From contig WELB01000054.1 in assembly GCA_009602725.1 (NCBI GenBank), positions 652,060 to 699,345 of the forward strand: 47,286 bases of DNA. The letters run 5' to 3'. Source of the DNA: Spirogloea muscicola. Taxonomy: Eukaryota; Streptophyta; Zygnematophyceae; Spirogloeales; Spirogloeaceae. A program made the translations under genes and the position numbers. Shown here in pieces: positions 15,873 through 27,985 of the stretch (position 1 is the stretch's first letter; each line of letters begins with the position of its first letter). The notes beneath the pieces were generated by a model, which had not been told where the DNA came from, ran no database searches, and was given only the letters and a program-made list of their open reading frames with translations.

Positions 15873-18800
15873 ATGGCTCCTCCCGGGGCCCTGCCACCTG
15901 CCACCGGCGACGTGCCGGTCCCGGCGAGCGCCCAGCTGGGCATAGACGCCAAAGCGTCTCACAATGGTGAGCTCCCCAAGTGATTCCCTCCTCCCTCCTC
16001 ACTCCTTCCTCGCCGCCTTGCCATGTGGAGCACCCGGTCGGCTGACTGTGCAATTGGGAATGTTGTGCCCTCTCTCCTTCCTCCGTCTGCACGTGTCAGG
16101 AGCGGTCGTGGTGACGGTCGCTGAGCCTGGCGGCTACCCGCTCGAGTCGCCACCACCGCGGCTGCCTGCTACTACTACAGTGGACCTCGGTGCGGAGTCT
16201 GAGGTGCCCATCGGCGACCTTCTCAACCCGCTGCTCCACAGCAAGCGGCCTGGCGGCGGCACTGGCGGCGGCAACTGGGCCGGCCCGAGGGTGCCCACCT
16301 CCTGGCCGGGCGTGCTCGGCAAGGACGAGTCCCATGTTTCCAAGGTCCCCCCTCGCACTTCACTCCTGCCCTCTTCCCTGCTTTCCCGACCTCCCTCCCA
16401 CTCAGTTTTTGGGCTGCTGCAAGGAAAAACCCATCAACAAAGGGAGGCATACAATATAGAAGAGAATTAGCGAAATGCTTATTGCAGTAGTAGAAAAAGC
16501 AAGTCAGCTCAGCGCAGCGCACCTCAGCCTGACGAGGCGGCAGAGACGCGAGACTCCTCGCAGGTGTTTGTCGCACTGGCAATCGGCGCAGCATGCTCGC
16601 TGGTGGCCTGCTTCTTCTACGCCGCCCTGTCTATCTCCCTCTCCACCTTCTGGTCACACATCCCCGCCCGCTTCATCGAGCCGCTGGCGGCGGGGCGGCT
16701 GTGGGTCAAGTTCACCTATCTCCTCACTGTACTGCACTCTGCTCTCCCTCTTCCTTTCCTCCTCCTACCCCCGTCTGCCTCTTACTGCCTCCCATACCCT
16801 CCTCCCACCCTCTCACCTCCAGCTCACACCTGACTCCATCCTCCTCCCTCCAGAACCCTGCCTGCTGACTTTTCCCTCAAGCTCAGAACCCCCTTGTCTT
16901 GCCCCCACCTCCCCACCTCCATTTCTCCTTGCCTCTGTTCCTCTGTCTCCAACACTCCCCTGCTTTCTTCTCCCTCCTCAACCCCCTCTTCTCCCCACCT
17001 CGTCCCTTGCCCCCAACTTTCATTCTTCCTCCCTCCTGTGCCTGCCCACCTTGTCCATTGCCCTTAGCTCCACAAATATGGGTTCCTCGTAGCTCGTTGC
17101 TCGCTGCAACTCATGCTATCCCCCTGCAGCATCCACGCAAGCCTGTTGGTCTGTCGTAGTTGGACTAATTCCAGAAGCATTGACATGTGGAGTACATCTA
17201 TCCAGGGCGGCTGAACTAGACAACGTCACGCTGCGCAGGTGACGACAGGCATGGGCCTGCTGGTTGGTTGTTGCCTCAGATACGTCGGCTTCCCAGGCGA
17301 CCTGCCATTCATGGTGTACTGCGTGCACCACACGCAGTACGTTCCGCTCAAGCACTTTGGCCCCATGCTCGCCTGCTCCCTCGCCTCCATCGTCGGCGGC
17401 GGCTCCCTCGGCCCCGAGGCGCCCATCGTGCTCATGTGCGCCTGCACCGCCGGCGCGCTCGGCCGCGCGCTCGGCCACACTGGCCGCATGCTCCGCCAGT
17501 CCACGCTCTGCGGCATGGCTTGCGGCTTTGCCTCCTTCTTTGGCGTCCCGCTCGGCGGCTCCCTCTTTGCACTCGAGGTGGACGTTGCCCCATCATGGTC
17601 GCCTCCTCCACACTAATCATGCATGCCAGCTTTTCCCTTGGCGTTTGCAGAAGCCCTGTCCTCTCTCTTGAGCTCACTCACCCTCTGCTACTCTTCGTCC
17701 ACCACGCTTCCTCCCAATCATCAACAGCAGCCAGCCTTCTCAATGGCAGGTTCTCCACCGTATGGGCCTGGAGTTCTATGAGAGTGCGACGTACGCTGTC
17801 TTCTCTGGTACCGCGTCCTGCATCCTCTACCACTATATCATGGGCCTTCCCTTGGGGGGCATCTGGGAGTTTGGAGGTGCTGCACTCGGCCGCCCAACAC
17901 TGCACAATCTCATGCTGGGCTTCTTCCTTGGGGCGGTTGGCGCTTGTGCCGCCTTTGTTTTCCTCAAGGTCGGCACTCGAGTGCCTCAAATCCCACTCCA
18001 CTCTCATCACCACCTCCCTCCCCCTCTGCTTTCTCTGGTTCTGAGCCTCTCCATCTGCGGAAAACAGTTCGTCTGGCTTTACCAATGCTTTTGTTCTCTA
18101 GATCCACGCGCTGGTCGGCCATGCCTTTGAGGCCATGCGGCTCAAGAAGCATCAGCTGGTGCTATCGACCGCCGCCGGCCTCATGCTCGGCGGCCTTGGC
18201 ATCTTAATCCCACAGACACTCTTCTGGGGCGAGTATGGTGAGCGCCAGCTTCACTAACCCATGACTGTCTCCACATCTCCTCTGTCCCCCTCCCTCCTCA
18301 CCTGCTGTCATTGCCGTGATCTGCTTCATACCTCTTAGCTCTTGCTGACAGCAAGGCTTGCCGCATCCACACACAGAGATCGAGTCGATCGTGACTCGTG
18401 GCAGGAGCCCGCTACCGCACATCTACCCCAGCCACCAGCTCCTGCCGTACTCACTGGAGAGCAGCTGGGCTAACTTGATGGTTGCTGCTGCAAAGCTCAC
18501 CGCCATCTCCATCACGTTGCATGGCGGTTTCCGTGGCGGCTTCATCTTCCCCTTCTTCCTCGCCGGCTCCGCCATCGGCTCCGGTCTCCAGGTCTGCAGC
18601 AGCCGCCGCAGATTCCTCGCAAGGCAACATCCCTCCTAGCTGGCCAAGGTTAGACTCAGCCAGCCCCCCTCGGTGGTGGCCGCAGGCGTGCTTTCCCAAC
18701 GAGAGCATGGTGCTGCTCAGCATGTGCGTGGCCTGCTCGCTGGACGTGGCGATCACGCGCACGCCGTTCGCATCCTCCCTCATCCTCGCTGCTCTCTCAG

Positions 18801-19079
18801 GTGCGCTTTTCGGTTGCCCTCCAGAAGCGGCACTTGCCAGAGGCCATACACAGTCCACCCTGCTGGGGTGCTCACGCTGCCGCTGCCGCCATCTTGTGGG
18901 TCACCGCAGGGGAGGAGAAGGTGATGCAGCCCGCCGTCGCTGCGGCGCTCATGAGCCTCATGCTCACCAATGCAAGCACTTTCCAGCTCATCAAGCCGCA
19001 GCGCCCGCGCCCAAGTGTCGATGAGGGCCTGCTCGACGTGCCGGCAGCTGAGTATGACCCCGCACTCTTTGGCGAGTGA
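15873..19079 (+). CDS. CLC-family chloride channel/transporter, divergent type
   Basis: Nine exons: 15873-15966, 16100-16344, 16564-16728, 17239-17577, 17750-17968, 18102-18237, 18377-18591, 18686-18800 and 18910-19079. They give 1698 nt (565 aa) with all phases agreeing. After a Pro/Gly-rich N-terminus the protein is strongly hydrophobic. Key motifs are GGGSLGPEAPIVLM in exon 4, the position of the canonical GxEGP filter segment, and GGFRGGFIFPFFLAG in exon 7, the canonical GxFxP segment. The C-terminus is short with no CBS domains. The motif style resembles bacterial CLC-like proteins rather than plant CLC-a to -d. An in-frame ATG at 15723 could extend the N-terminus by 50 residues, so the start is uncertain. 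Substrate (anion) is inferred from family. No glutamate occupies the usual gating position, where Leu is found. Confidence 0.87.
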
Positions 19080-20089
19080 ACCTGAACAAGGAGCTCGTGC
19101 TCTCAACTGGCTGCTCTTGAGATTGACTGCAGAGCAGAGCAACTGCCTGGTTGCCACCTTGAGGATCAGGCGCAAGCTTCCACACACGCAACCAGGAAGT
19201 GTTGGCCTGTTAAGGAAAGCATGTCTTCAAAGAGTGTGGCATTGAAGCAGGCATTTGAGCACGCGGCAGAGTGCATCTCGCCGCCTGATATGTCGTATGG
19301 TTCTGCTTATCGCTGTCATGCTGGCCATTGTGTCAAATACTAGAACCGATTCTTAGCTGTACAGCCTCCATGATAGCTACCACTAATGAATTGCACATGA
19401 GAGATTGAGAACATCGGCATGAGTGTCAGCCTAGTCAAGGCTCATTGAGGCTCGCATGCCATGTATTCTACAATTTGCTGCCTGCCGCGGATACCATGTT
19501 GCCAGCCATCCAGCACTTCTCAGAGCCCAAGTGCTCTGCAACAAGCCATCAATACTGGCTACTGACGTAGTGATATGGTGAATCGGCGATTGGGCTGGGG
19601 AACCCGTCTGTAAGATGTGGTAGTATGGTGAAGAAGCGCATGGGCTGTGTACTTATTCATGGGCTGTGGCCTTATTCATGAGTCGCTGCTTTGGTGCGCC
19701 CTAGCTATGGCTGCCACCCACCAAAGATGTGTGGCTCTGTGGGTGGCCAAGCGGAGCCTGTGCTAGTCCGGCTCTGTGTGCGGCCAGGCAGAGCTTTGTG
19801 CTACTCTAAACTCTGTGTGCTACCAACCTAGACTCCTGTCACCATGAGCGGATCTGAAGCTGTGCTGCCAAGTTGAGCGCAGTTGCCTGGTCCTCCAGAG
19901 AAGGGCAAAAGCTCAATGGAGGATTCCGAGTGAAGAGGAGGAGGAGCTGAAATGGTTGAGCACTATAGACAGGAGCAGGCACAGGAGGCATGATCAAGTA
20001 AACTTTCACAGCATTTCACCAATGTGTAATAAGCACAGTACATTGTAGTTACTGTTATCCTTATAATGCACTCAAAGAGTGCCGCATTT
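19080..20089. other. Convergent CLC-PRMT7 interval with short tandem repeats
   Basis: Contains a 19-bp tandem pair at 19639-19676 (CATGGGCTGTGTACTTATT and CATGGGCTGTGGCCTTATT) and an imperfect ~37-bp tandem pair from 19733 (both units start GGCTCTGTG and contain GGCCAxGCxGAGC). A plus-strand TGTAA occurs at about 20025. No gene is seen. Confidence 0.5.
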
Positions 20090-23000
20090 TCACCACAATG
20101 CGGAGCACATGATGCTACCACTTACAGCATCAAAGGCTGCTCTAATTTCCACACTGCTGACTAATTGCTCCGTATGCTCCAAGCTGGGGGCACCACTCGT
20201 GTGCGCAGCATTGCTGTGTGCCGCTTGATTAGCTGTATGTGCATTGTCAGCAGGGGATGAGTTACAGCCGGCCTCTGCTTGCCCAGTAGCCAAAGTATGC
20301 ATCTCGACACAGCCTGTTGGCCTGTGACCTGGGTTTAGCGGTTGAGGACTAATATACACCGGGGTAGCCAGCAGTTTCACGCCTTGCTTCATTAAGCAGG
20401 GGCCTGAAATAGCGAGGAGCCTTGATTTAGCACCCTGCACAGGTCCGAATTTAGCAACATGCTACACCACAAGGGGCAGTCTGCAACATTCACAGGGTCA
20501 GTTTTCATGGAACTTGTGTATGTGGTGTTTTACCAATTCGAGGCCCCGAAGACAGGATATGCTGTCCAGTGTCATCAAGATGCCAATCGATCCAGAGCAC
20601 AATGGCGTGACAAAGCCCCTGCTCCATTACGTTGACCTGGCACGCGGAGAGGGTGCACGCAGGTAAGCCACATGATGTGTATGGCCATTGACAGCCAAGA
20701 AGAGTGCTCAACAAGTAGGCATGAACCTTCATCTGCAATCAGTGACCTCCTTGTTCTATAAAGGAAGTCAAGGGCCAATGGCTTAAGGTTTGCAGCATCT
20801 GCAGCAAGGTCATTGGCACAAAATCAGTACCTGGGTCGAGGACTGCATCAAGGCTGGGCTCTGGTTGAAGTCAAACTCCAAGAGCGTCCATGGTTCCGAA
20901 AGTGCCTGCTTGATTCACTGAAATAGTGTGAGCAATTTTCCGTGGCAACACTCAGCTGGAGATGCACGGCACAAGACCTCAAGCACGTCAACCCCACTGC
21001 CACCATGTACAGCCACAAAGTGGTGCTGGCTACAAATTGTCCTGCAGTGTCACTGCTCTTAGGTGACAGCTCTTCAGCTTGACTGGCACAGGGTGCACTG
21101 CTTGTGATCAGCCCAAGCTCTAAATGTGTCTATCAAGTGAGTGAACCATGCCGGACGGACAACAACAAGGAGGCCTCACCTTGTACTCCCCACATTGCCA
21201 CACAGCATATGGCAAGATGAGTTCCTTGTCATCTCTGCTATCTTTTGTTAGATGTGATTGATTTATCCCCCTCACGATTGGCAAACGGCCAACCCCACCC
21301 AATGGCTCATTGCATAATGAGTGGTCAAAACCTGCCACATCTGCAAGACTTGTCCGACTTGCCCAAAGATCCTGCAACAGAGAAACGTATCAGAGCGAGG
21401 AGAAACAGAGCTTTGCAAAGTCTGCAGCCAAGCAATCAACTCTCAATCCAGCACCTGGTCAACTGCAGCACCTTCCTCAGCACTCTAGAGCACGCACTTG
21501 CATTGCTTGATGCCAGCCACACCCTGTGCCGCTTTATGCTTACAGGTAAGGAGGCAAGCAATCCTCGAAGCTTTGCCCTGTGTGGTACTATCTGTCCATC
21601 CTTAGAAAGGCAGTGTCGTACTGACACTATCATGCGCCTGCACATGCTCAAGATCACAAGGATCCATGTGTAGGCCCACAAAGCCTGCGTATATCTACCG
21701 TATACCCTGCTTCACTGTCAATCACTAACTGCAGGATATTGAGCACCATCCTGGTCTTTAATATGTTGCAACCCTCATTTTGCAGCTATATGTACCAGAA
21801 TCTCAGTAGATCTCTCCAAGGTAGAGAGCCCTCCAACCCATGGAAGTATGGCTCTGCAAGGACAACATCAATCTGCACAGAAGGAGTAGGAGGTGCACGC
21901 AAATAAATGGCAGAGGTCAGGGAGGTCCAAGATGGGCAGGATGCTGTGACGGACATTGTGATATCAGTACTTCACTTGCATTGATGAGGTTTGATGCGGT
22001 CATGAGGATTCTCATGCTGCTTGACAAAATCCTGATCAGCACCATTGGAGCTAATCCAGCGATTTCAGGGCCAGAAAGAATCACAACATTCGAATAACAA
22101 GAACAGGACTCACTTGTCCATGCTGAAGGTCGTCCAATCTGAGGCGTTGGCCTTGCTCCAAGCTCGTGGTGCAAGGCTGCAGAATACGTGCCTTAGACCT
22201 CTTGGCACACTGGGTGATACAGGTCACTAGAACATTGTGGCTGAAGCATTGTTCGAGTAAGTCAAGCATTTGACCATCATCCAGGATTAAGCAGTGCAGC
22301 CCCCTGGCGTGCTTGCCCTGCTTACTGACCACCTGCAATTGACAGGCAAGTACGATTTTAGAATCATATGCCTGCTCATCTATCTGAGGAGACAAACCTG
22401 CCCCAAGGTAAGCTCCTAAATGTATAAATCAATGGTTTACTGCAAGTGATGCTCCACATGTGCTACCACAGAGACGTTCACATTCACAGTGTTTGATGGC
22501 AAGATTAGTCTTGGCCCTGTCTCAATGCTGTGCATGCTGAAGAGAAGGCCCGTTGCCCTAACCATCTCTCGGATAACGCTTGACATAGCCTCAACTCTCA
22601 ATGCATCCTGGAGCATCCAGGCTCTTTCAGGCGTGACATTGTCACCGTCACCACAGCAAGCCGAGGTACACAAGGCCTCATCCATCTCCCCTGCCGACCG
22701 GAGAACTTTACAGTCAGCCGAAAAGACATTCTCAAGATGATCATATTCCAACAAATGAGCAACTAAACCCAAGGAGGACTTGCAGTAAATGCATCAATGA
22801 ACCTACAATACAAGGCTAATATTCTGCCCTGCATCTGCAGTACGGCCTGCAACTTGGGCCTATGTCATTCTGTAAGTATTATGGAGCCTGCCTTGTGAAT
22901 TGCGGATGCTATATGTGATGCTGACATCGTCATGAGAAGCCTGGAGCTGAAGAAGCTGTCCTGGATGCGCTGTTATCGAAGATGGCGGCACAAGCCAGAC

Positions 23001-25332
23001 ACACTGTTTCCAATGATCACGCCACTCTGACTTCTTCACAAGTCTGCCTGTGTGGTCATGCTGCTGCTCGTTGGCAACACAAGTTCCTTGTGGAGCACAG
23101 GTGGGCCTTAACCAAGCGGGGGCCGTGGAGTAGGTGACTGACCCAACCTCGTCTAGCATGAGCTCCCACCTAAGGAGTGCCAGTGCACGAAGCCAAAACA
23201 TGCAATAGAAAGGTGCACAAATCAGTGATATGTGATTCTTGTATTTCTCCTCAGGGCGGCATTTGTCAATTTAAATGTGAATCACTGTCAATGACGTTCT
23301 GTGACCCTCTTTCAAATCCTAGTCCAAGTAGGACTAATGCTGTTCAGGAATGTCTCGGTCCTTATGCAGAGACATACAGCTCACCAGCTTACTATAGCAT
23401 GGACCTTGCCAGCCTGTGAGGGCCAAACTTCCAAGAGAAACTCTCTTGGGCCATCAGGAGGACAGCTGAAGTCAAAGTCCATTGCTTTTATGGGAGCAGA
23501 CAACTGCACCCACACAGAATTGGTGTTAAGCAGTCAACAACTTGAATACTACAGATTGTTCTTGCTTCATGCTTCTTATGGACAGGCAGCAATGTTATAT
23601 TGCAGCACAATCTCACAGCACCCTTGAAAATGCATTGGAGCAAGCAAGCTCATGCACCGGAGCGAGCAAGGGGCAAGGACATCAAAGTGAAGGGGATGCC
23701 TTTCAAAACATGTAAGGCAGTGGCCACATACCAACTTCACATTACTGCCCAGAGCGTCTACGTGCATGGACCAATTCTTCCTGCCAGCTCCATAATTCTC
23801 AGTGGTGGTATTCTTGTCAACTGCTGGTGCAGGAACAACACACTGTGGAAGCATGTCGCACTCAACAAGCTGCCAAGAAAGAGAGGGTGACCAGTTGACA
23901 TTACAGAATGCAGCAACACAGCTGCACACAAAAGTGATACGGCATACTTTGCAGGCAAGAAACATACAAAGCAGGGGTGGTTAGCGAGAAAACAAGTGAA
24001 TGCACAGAGCAAAGATGCAAAGACATGTAGGATGAGAATCTATTGTGCTGATATTAAGAAATCTTCTGGTCGTCAGGCATTCTCATGAGCAGTCATTTTC
24101 AACGTGCATTACCTGGCAGAAGATGGTGGCAGAATGAGGTACAACTCGTGCGTTTGGCCTCAGAAGCTTGGCATGCGCATGTCGCAACGTGCTCAACAGA
24201 CCCTCGCCAAGCAGCTCTGAGTCCAGAATTTCTGATACCTGGTCTGCGCAACACAGTAAAGGCCACGGTAGCAGTCTCACAAAGACCCGGCAATAGCAGG
24301 TGAGTGACGAGAACTTTCTGGCAACAATTGGTCAACATAGCTGAATGCAGCATGAGAAGGGGCAGACTTGCCAAAGAGGTACTATAAGCTCAAATGCATT
24401 TCCATCTTCTATATGGCAATCTCAACCACCAAGCTCTGAGAAGCAACTTGTAGGACATCAGAAACAAGCAGAAAGGCTTACAAGAACATCAGCTCGCTGG
24501 ACTAGATCACTGCCAACCACCATCTCGTCAGATTGCTTGCAGAGGACACGAATTGAGTTGCTCATCCCATTTGCTGTGATGACTCTTTTAGCCAACTTTG
24601 CCATTGGCAAGAATGATTCACAAGTTGTCACGCTGCCACTGACAATCTCGTTGGATGAGGGCTTGTTTGAGCCTGCAGAGGTACAAGTCTGTCAGGCCAG
24701 GTCTCTCCAGATAGTTGTAGAATGCAGACGGAGCTTGCTTCACAGCTTTGTCACTGCATGGTGCATACAATGTTCAATAGACGAGCTTGAAGGTGCCTCT
24801 GCAAGAGCTTGTGAAGACTTCTGCTCCTGCTCAACCAAGGCCCTGCGAGCCATCATCGCCAGAAGACCGGTGCCAGACCTGCATGACGGACAAGACAGAA
24901 CATGCAAGGGCTCCTGTCAATGTTGGAGCACAGTCTGACTTCTAAATATGATTTCCAGTCAGTCATTGTAATGTGAAGTGCCTGCGAAATTGGTATGCAT
25001 TCTGAAGTATGTAGATGGAGCTGCAGACTGCACCCCAACAATCACAGCTAACTGCTCGTAGGATAAGCTGCCTGAGCTGGATGGCAGGTCGAGATTTACC
25101 CTATGTCGAGCACGTGATCGCCCGCCTTCACGACTTTCTTTATCGCTTGGTCAAACGCCTGATTCCTGGCCACGTCGTTGAGCATGTCCAAGTACAAGGA
25201 CCTGGCGAGTGCACTGTATCCATCGTCCTTGAGAGTGCAGGATGCTGCTTCGCCGCCTTCTTCGTCTCTCACAACCTCCCACTGCATGAGCCCTGTCGTA
25301 GCAAGCACTATTCGTATTGGTGACCGGAAGTC
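20090..25332 (-). CDS. PRMT7: Protein arginine N-methyltransferase 7 (PRMT7), first exon not resolved
   Basis: Fifteen exons (minus): 25332-25100, 24878-24769, 24672-24482, 24238-24113, 23869-23732, 23503-23385, 23169-22892, 22690-22563, 22332-22114, 21872-21796, 21637-21544, 21371-21180, 20905-20831, 20636-20534 and 20403-20090. They total 2397 nt with every phase agreeing. The first methyltransferase module has the SAM motif DHVLDIGSGTGLLAMMA and the double-E loop SEILDSELLGEG, then DHWKQCVWL. The second has VLAEPYFHGLEGSLPW, VPHRAKLRGLL, LPYAVWQCGEYK and HAIVLWIDWHLDD. Two tandem modules define PRMT7, which monomethylates arginines in histones and RNP proteins. The C-terminus runs roughly 80 residues past the conserved KQGVKLL and is low-complexity. 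The intron after 22892 appears to use a GC donor. The N-terminal exon lies upstream and was not found. Confidence 0.92.
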
Positions 25333-26658
25333 CTACTCGACTCGAAACTTTACAAAGTCAACCAAAGTGCGCAGAGCACTACTGTTTATAGTTGCCCATT
25401 TAGAGGGGCCACTTGACCTTCTCCGCAACTCGGCGACAAGGCCCCCGAAGAATGACTCTGCCAATTTCATGATCCTACAGTGTAAAGTTTTTCTGGCCAC
25501 AAGAGAAGCACATCAGAGATACACAGCGCTCGGACGTGTGGGGATTGGCCAAGTGGGATGGACCTGTCGCGGCGTCCAGCGACTGCACAAGCATCATGTT
25601 CCTTCCACCCTCCCGGTAGCTGGAGCCCGCCCGTGACCTCGCCCTCAATGGCAGCAGCCCGCGCGTGCCACAGCCGCAACGCGCCCTCGCCGCCGCCCTG
25701 CGGAGCAGCATCGGCCAGCCCGGGACGCCCCCAATGGCTCCAGCGCCAGCACCAGGGACGCCGCAGCCTGGCCTGCCGGCGACTGTACAAGGGAAGCTCG
25801 ACGTCCTGAGCTGGGAGACTCGTCCTGTCAGGCCGGCACTGGCCTTCGCCGCCGCCGCCGCCGCCGCCGCCGCCGGACGCTCGCTGCGGCAACACAGCGA
25901 CTCAGCGTCGCACAGACCATGTCCCGAAAAGGCGCCATCCAGCCTTCCCGTTCGCGGCAACTGCCTCGGGATGTCTCCGGACTGACGGCGTGAGTGGGCC
26001 CCCGTCTCCACGAACCGGACAGCTCTGTTGCCGCGTCCCAGCATTCGACCGCCCGCCGCCCGCCCGGCCTTTATCCAGAAAAAAGCGCTAATAAAGCACC
26101 GGCCGACTACACCATTTTTTCACAGTCCTATTTCTTGTGATCGTTGAAATTAACCTCATGCGGTATACTTGGCGTGATATTGGGCCTTCTTCTTTGTCAC
26201 ACGGATCTGGCAGCCCAAGACGCACTTTTTTGCACCCGGGCAGCCGCTCTAATTTAACGGGATAGGGGTCCTATCTGCTATACCTTCCCTGACGGCTCCC
26301 GTTAGCCTCCCGTTATTGTTACCGGTCCCAGTTTCGCCCCTGGCGCCGCCGCCGCCGCTCGCCGCTCGCCGCCGCAGCCGCCGCCGCAGCCGCCGCCACC
26401 GCCGCCGCGCCGCCGTCGTCAGAGGCTCGGAGACGACAAGTGCCTGGGGCGGGGAGCGCCGCTGACGGCGGTAGGACCGGGAGGAGGAGGGCCGAGAGCT
26501 CTCGGGCGCCGCCCTGCGCATGCCGAGGTCGCAAACGCTCGCGGCGTCCGTGACGACGAAGAAGGCGAGCCGGGCGGGCGCGCTGAGGGAGGGGCTCGCG
26601 GCGGCGGCGGCGGCGGCGGCTGCGGCGGCAGCCGCGGCAGCGGCGGGAGCGGCCTCAC
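25333..26658. other. PRMT7 upstream region, GC-rich, gene content unresolved
   Basis: The PRMT7 first exon should lie here. Candidates include a minus-strand frame with an MLLRRAAARARCGC-type basic start near 25693, but no donor joins it in phase with certainty. 25848-25874 is a (GCC)n tract. 26340-26660 is dominated by GCC/GGC codons. A plausible minus-strand acceptor (CCCCTCCCTCAG, near 26580) may belong to the gene whose exon lies at 26659-26760. Confidence 0.4.
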
Positions 26659-26759
26659 CTTCTCCACATCGTCGAAGCTCTCCTCGTACTGACCGGCGAT
26701 CTCCGCGACGACGACCGCGGCGGAGCCCCCGCGTCGGCGGCGGCGGCGCAGGCCCCGGG

Positions 26760-26760
<1 letters not shown>
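26659..26760 (-). CDS. Putative exon of an unidentified minus-strand gene
   Basis: On the minus strand, 26760-26659 reads ...AAVVVAEIAGQYEESFDDVE followed by K and a good donor (GAGAAG/GTGAGG). The acidic, coding-like sequence and donor suggest a real exon, but I do not recognise the family. Its 5' part is lost in the poly-T/N gap to the right. Exons further left are not established. Confidence 0.35.
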
Positions 26761-26833
<73 letters not shown>

Positions 26834-27265
26834 NNNNNNNNNNNNNNNNNNNNNNNNNNNNNNNNNNNNNNNNNNNNNNNNNNNNNNNNNNNNNNNNNNN
26901 NNNNNNNNNNNNNNNNNNNNNNNNNNNNNNNNNNNNNNNNNNNNNNNNNNNNNNNNNNNNNNNNNNNNNNNNNNNNNNNNNNNNNNNNNNNNNNNNNNNN
27001 NNNNNNNNNNNNNNNNNNNNNNNNNNNNNNNNNNNNNNNNNNNNNNNNNNNNNNNNNNNNNNNNNNNNNNNNNNNNNNNNNNNNNNNNNNNNNNNNNNNN
27101 NNNNNNNNNNNNNNNNNNNNNNNNNNNNNNNNNNNNNNNNNNNNNNNNNNNNNNNNNNNNNNNNNNNNNNNNNNNNNNNNNNNNNNNNNNNNNNNNNNNN
27201 NNNNNNNNNNNNNNNNNNNNNNNNNNNNNNNNNNNNNNNNNNNNNNNNNNNNNNNNNNNNNNNNN
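26761..27265. other. Poly-T run (73) and 432-base assembly gap
   Basis: T from 26761 to 26833, then N to 27265. The gap hides the 5' parts of both the minus-strand exon at 26659 and the bZIP gene at 27566. Confidence 0.95.
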
Positions 27266-27365
27266 CTCCTCCTCCTCCTCCTCCTCCTCCTTCCCCCCCT
27301 CCTCCTTCTCCTTCTCCACCTCCTCCTCCTCCCTCCTCCTCCTCCGCCGTCCCCAATCCATCCAC
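27266..27365 (+). repeat. CTC/CTT-rich low-complexity tract
   Basis: Runs of CTCCTC and CTTCTC units begin directly after the gap, continuing as pyrimidine-rich DNA to about 27560. It is probably intron, upstream of the bZIP exon. Confidence 0.7.
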
Positions 27366-27565
27366 CCTGCCTTCTTCCCTCTCTTCCCCAATCTCTCACA
27401 CCCCCCCTCCCCCGCCCCCAAATACCATCTTTACCCTTTTCCCTCTATTTTCTCCTTCGCTTTCTGTGTCCCCACCCGATCACGCTCCTCTTACTATTTT
27501 CTCCTCCAGCTCTCTATCTCAATCTCCTCCACACTAAATGCCCCTATGTTGGGTTCCCCCGCCAG

Positions 27566-27985
27566 CCCTTCGACAAGCACGCGCTGCCCACCTCTGACAC
27601 ACCACGGCCCTTCCGCTTCATGGCCTGGCGCGGGCAGGTGGCGCAGCTTCGTGCAGAAAACAGCCACATGGTGAGCAAGTACAACATCGCGTCCCGGCAC
27701 TACGGCCTGCTCACCGACGAGAACAGGAAGCTGCGGAGCGCAGCCATGGAGCTCTCGCGCCAGCTCCAGCACCTCCACGCTGCTGCTGCACAGGCGCACC
27801 CTGGCGGCCTCGCTGCGCTCGGCCTGGGCGGGCCTTCCCACCTCGACCCTCTGCCTCTTGATGGCGCTCATGGCCACGGTGGCGGCCACGGCCACAGCCA
27901 CGGGCACAGCCACGGCCACGGCCACGGCCATGGCTACGGGGCCAACAACTTCTCCCGGACTCTGACGCCTGGCCTCTCGCAATGA
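27566..27985 (+). CDS. bZIP transcription factor, C-terminal exon (leucine zipper and His-Gly tail)
   Basis: The exon gives VAQLRAENSHMVSKYN, ASRHYGLLTDENRKLRS, then AMELSRQLQHL. This is a heptad pattern with the QLRAEN and DEN-LR signatures of plant S-type bZIP zippers. After it comes an Ala/Gly/Leu-rich stretch and a His-Gly-Ser tail at about residues 112-129 of the exon (GHGHSHGHSHGHGHGHGYG), ending TLTPGLSQ. The exon may start at 27566 or, more likely for a bZIP, at 27638 after GCGCGGGCAG, because VAQLRAEN normally follows the basic region directly. The DNA-binding basic region (N-x7-R/K) is not visible and probably lies in the gap. Such proteins dimerise and bind ACGT-core sites in the nucleus. 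The His tail could bind metal, but this is speculative. Confidence 0.65.
   Translation, partial: PFDKHALPTSDTPRPFRFMAWRGQVAQLRAENSHMVSKYNIASRHYGLLTDENRKLRSAAMELSRQLQHLHAAAAQAHPGGLAALGLGGPSHLDPLPLDGAHGHGGGHGHSHGHSHGHGHGHGYGANNFSRTLTPGLSQ

Noticed and set aside
15150-16092. Long minus-strand open frames opposite the CLC 5' region
   Set aside because: No recognisable domain, purine-rich low complexity, and overlap with confirmed CLC exons 1 and 2 on the other strand.
26249-27674. Very long open frames on both strands across the gap
   Set aside because: They are produced by translating N as unknown residues and by low-complexity poly-T and CTC repeats.
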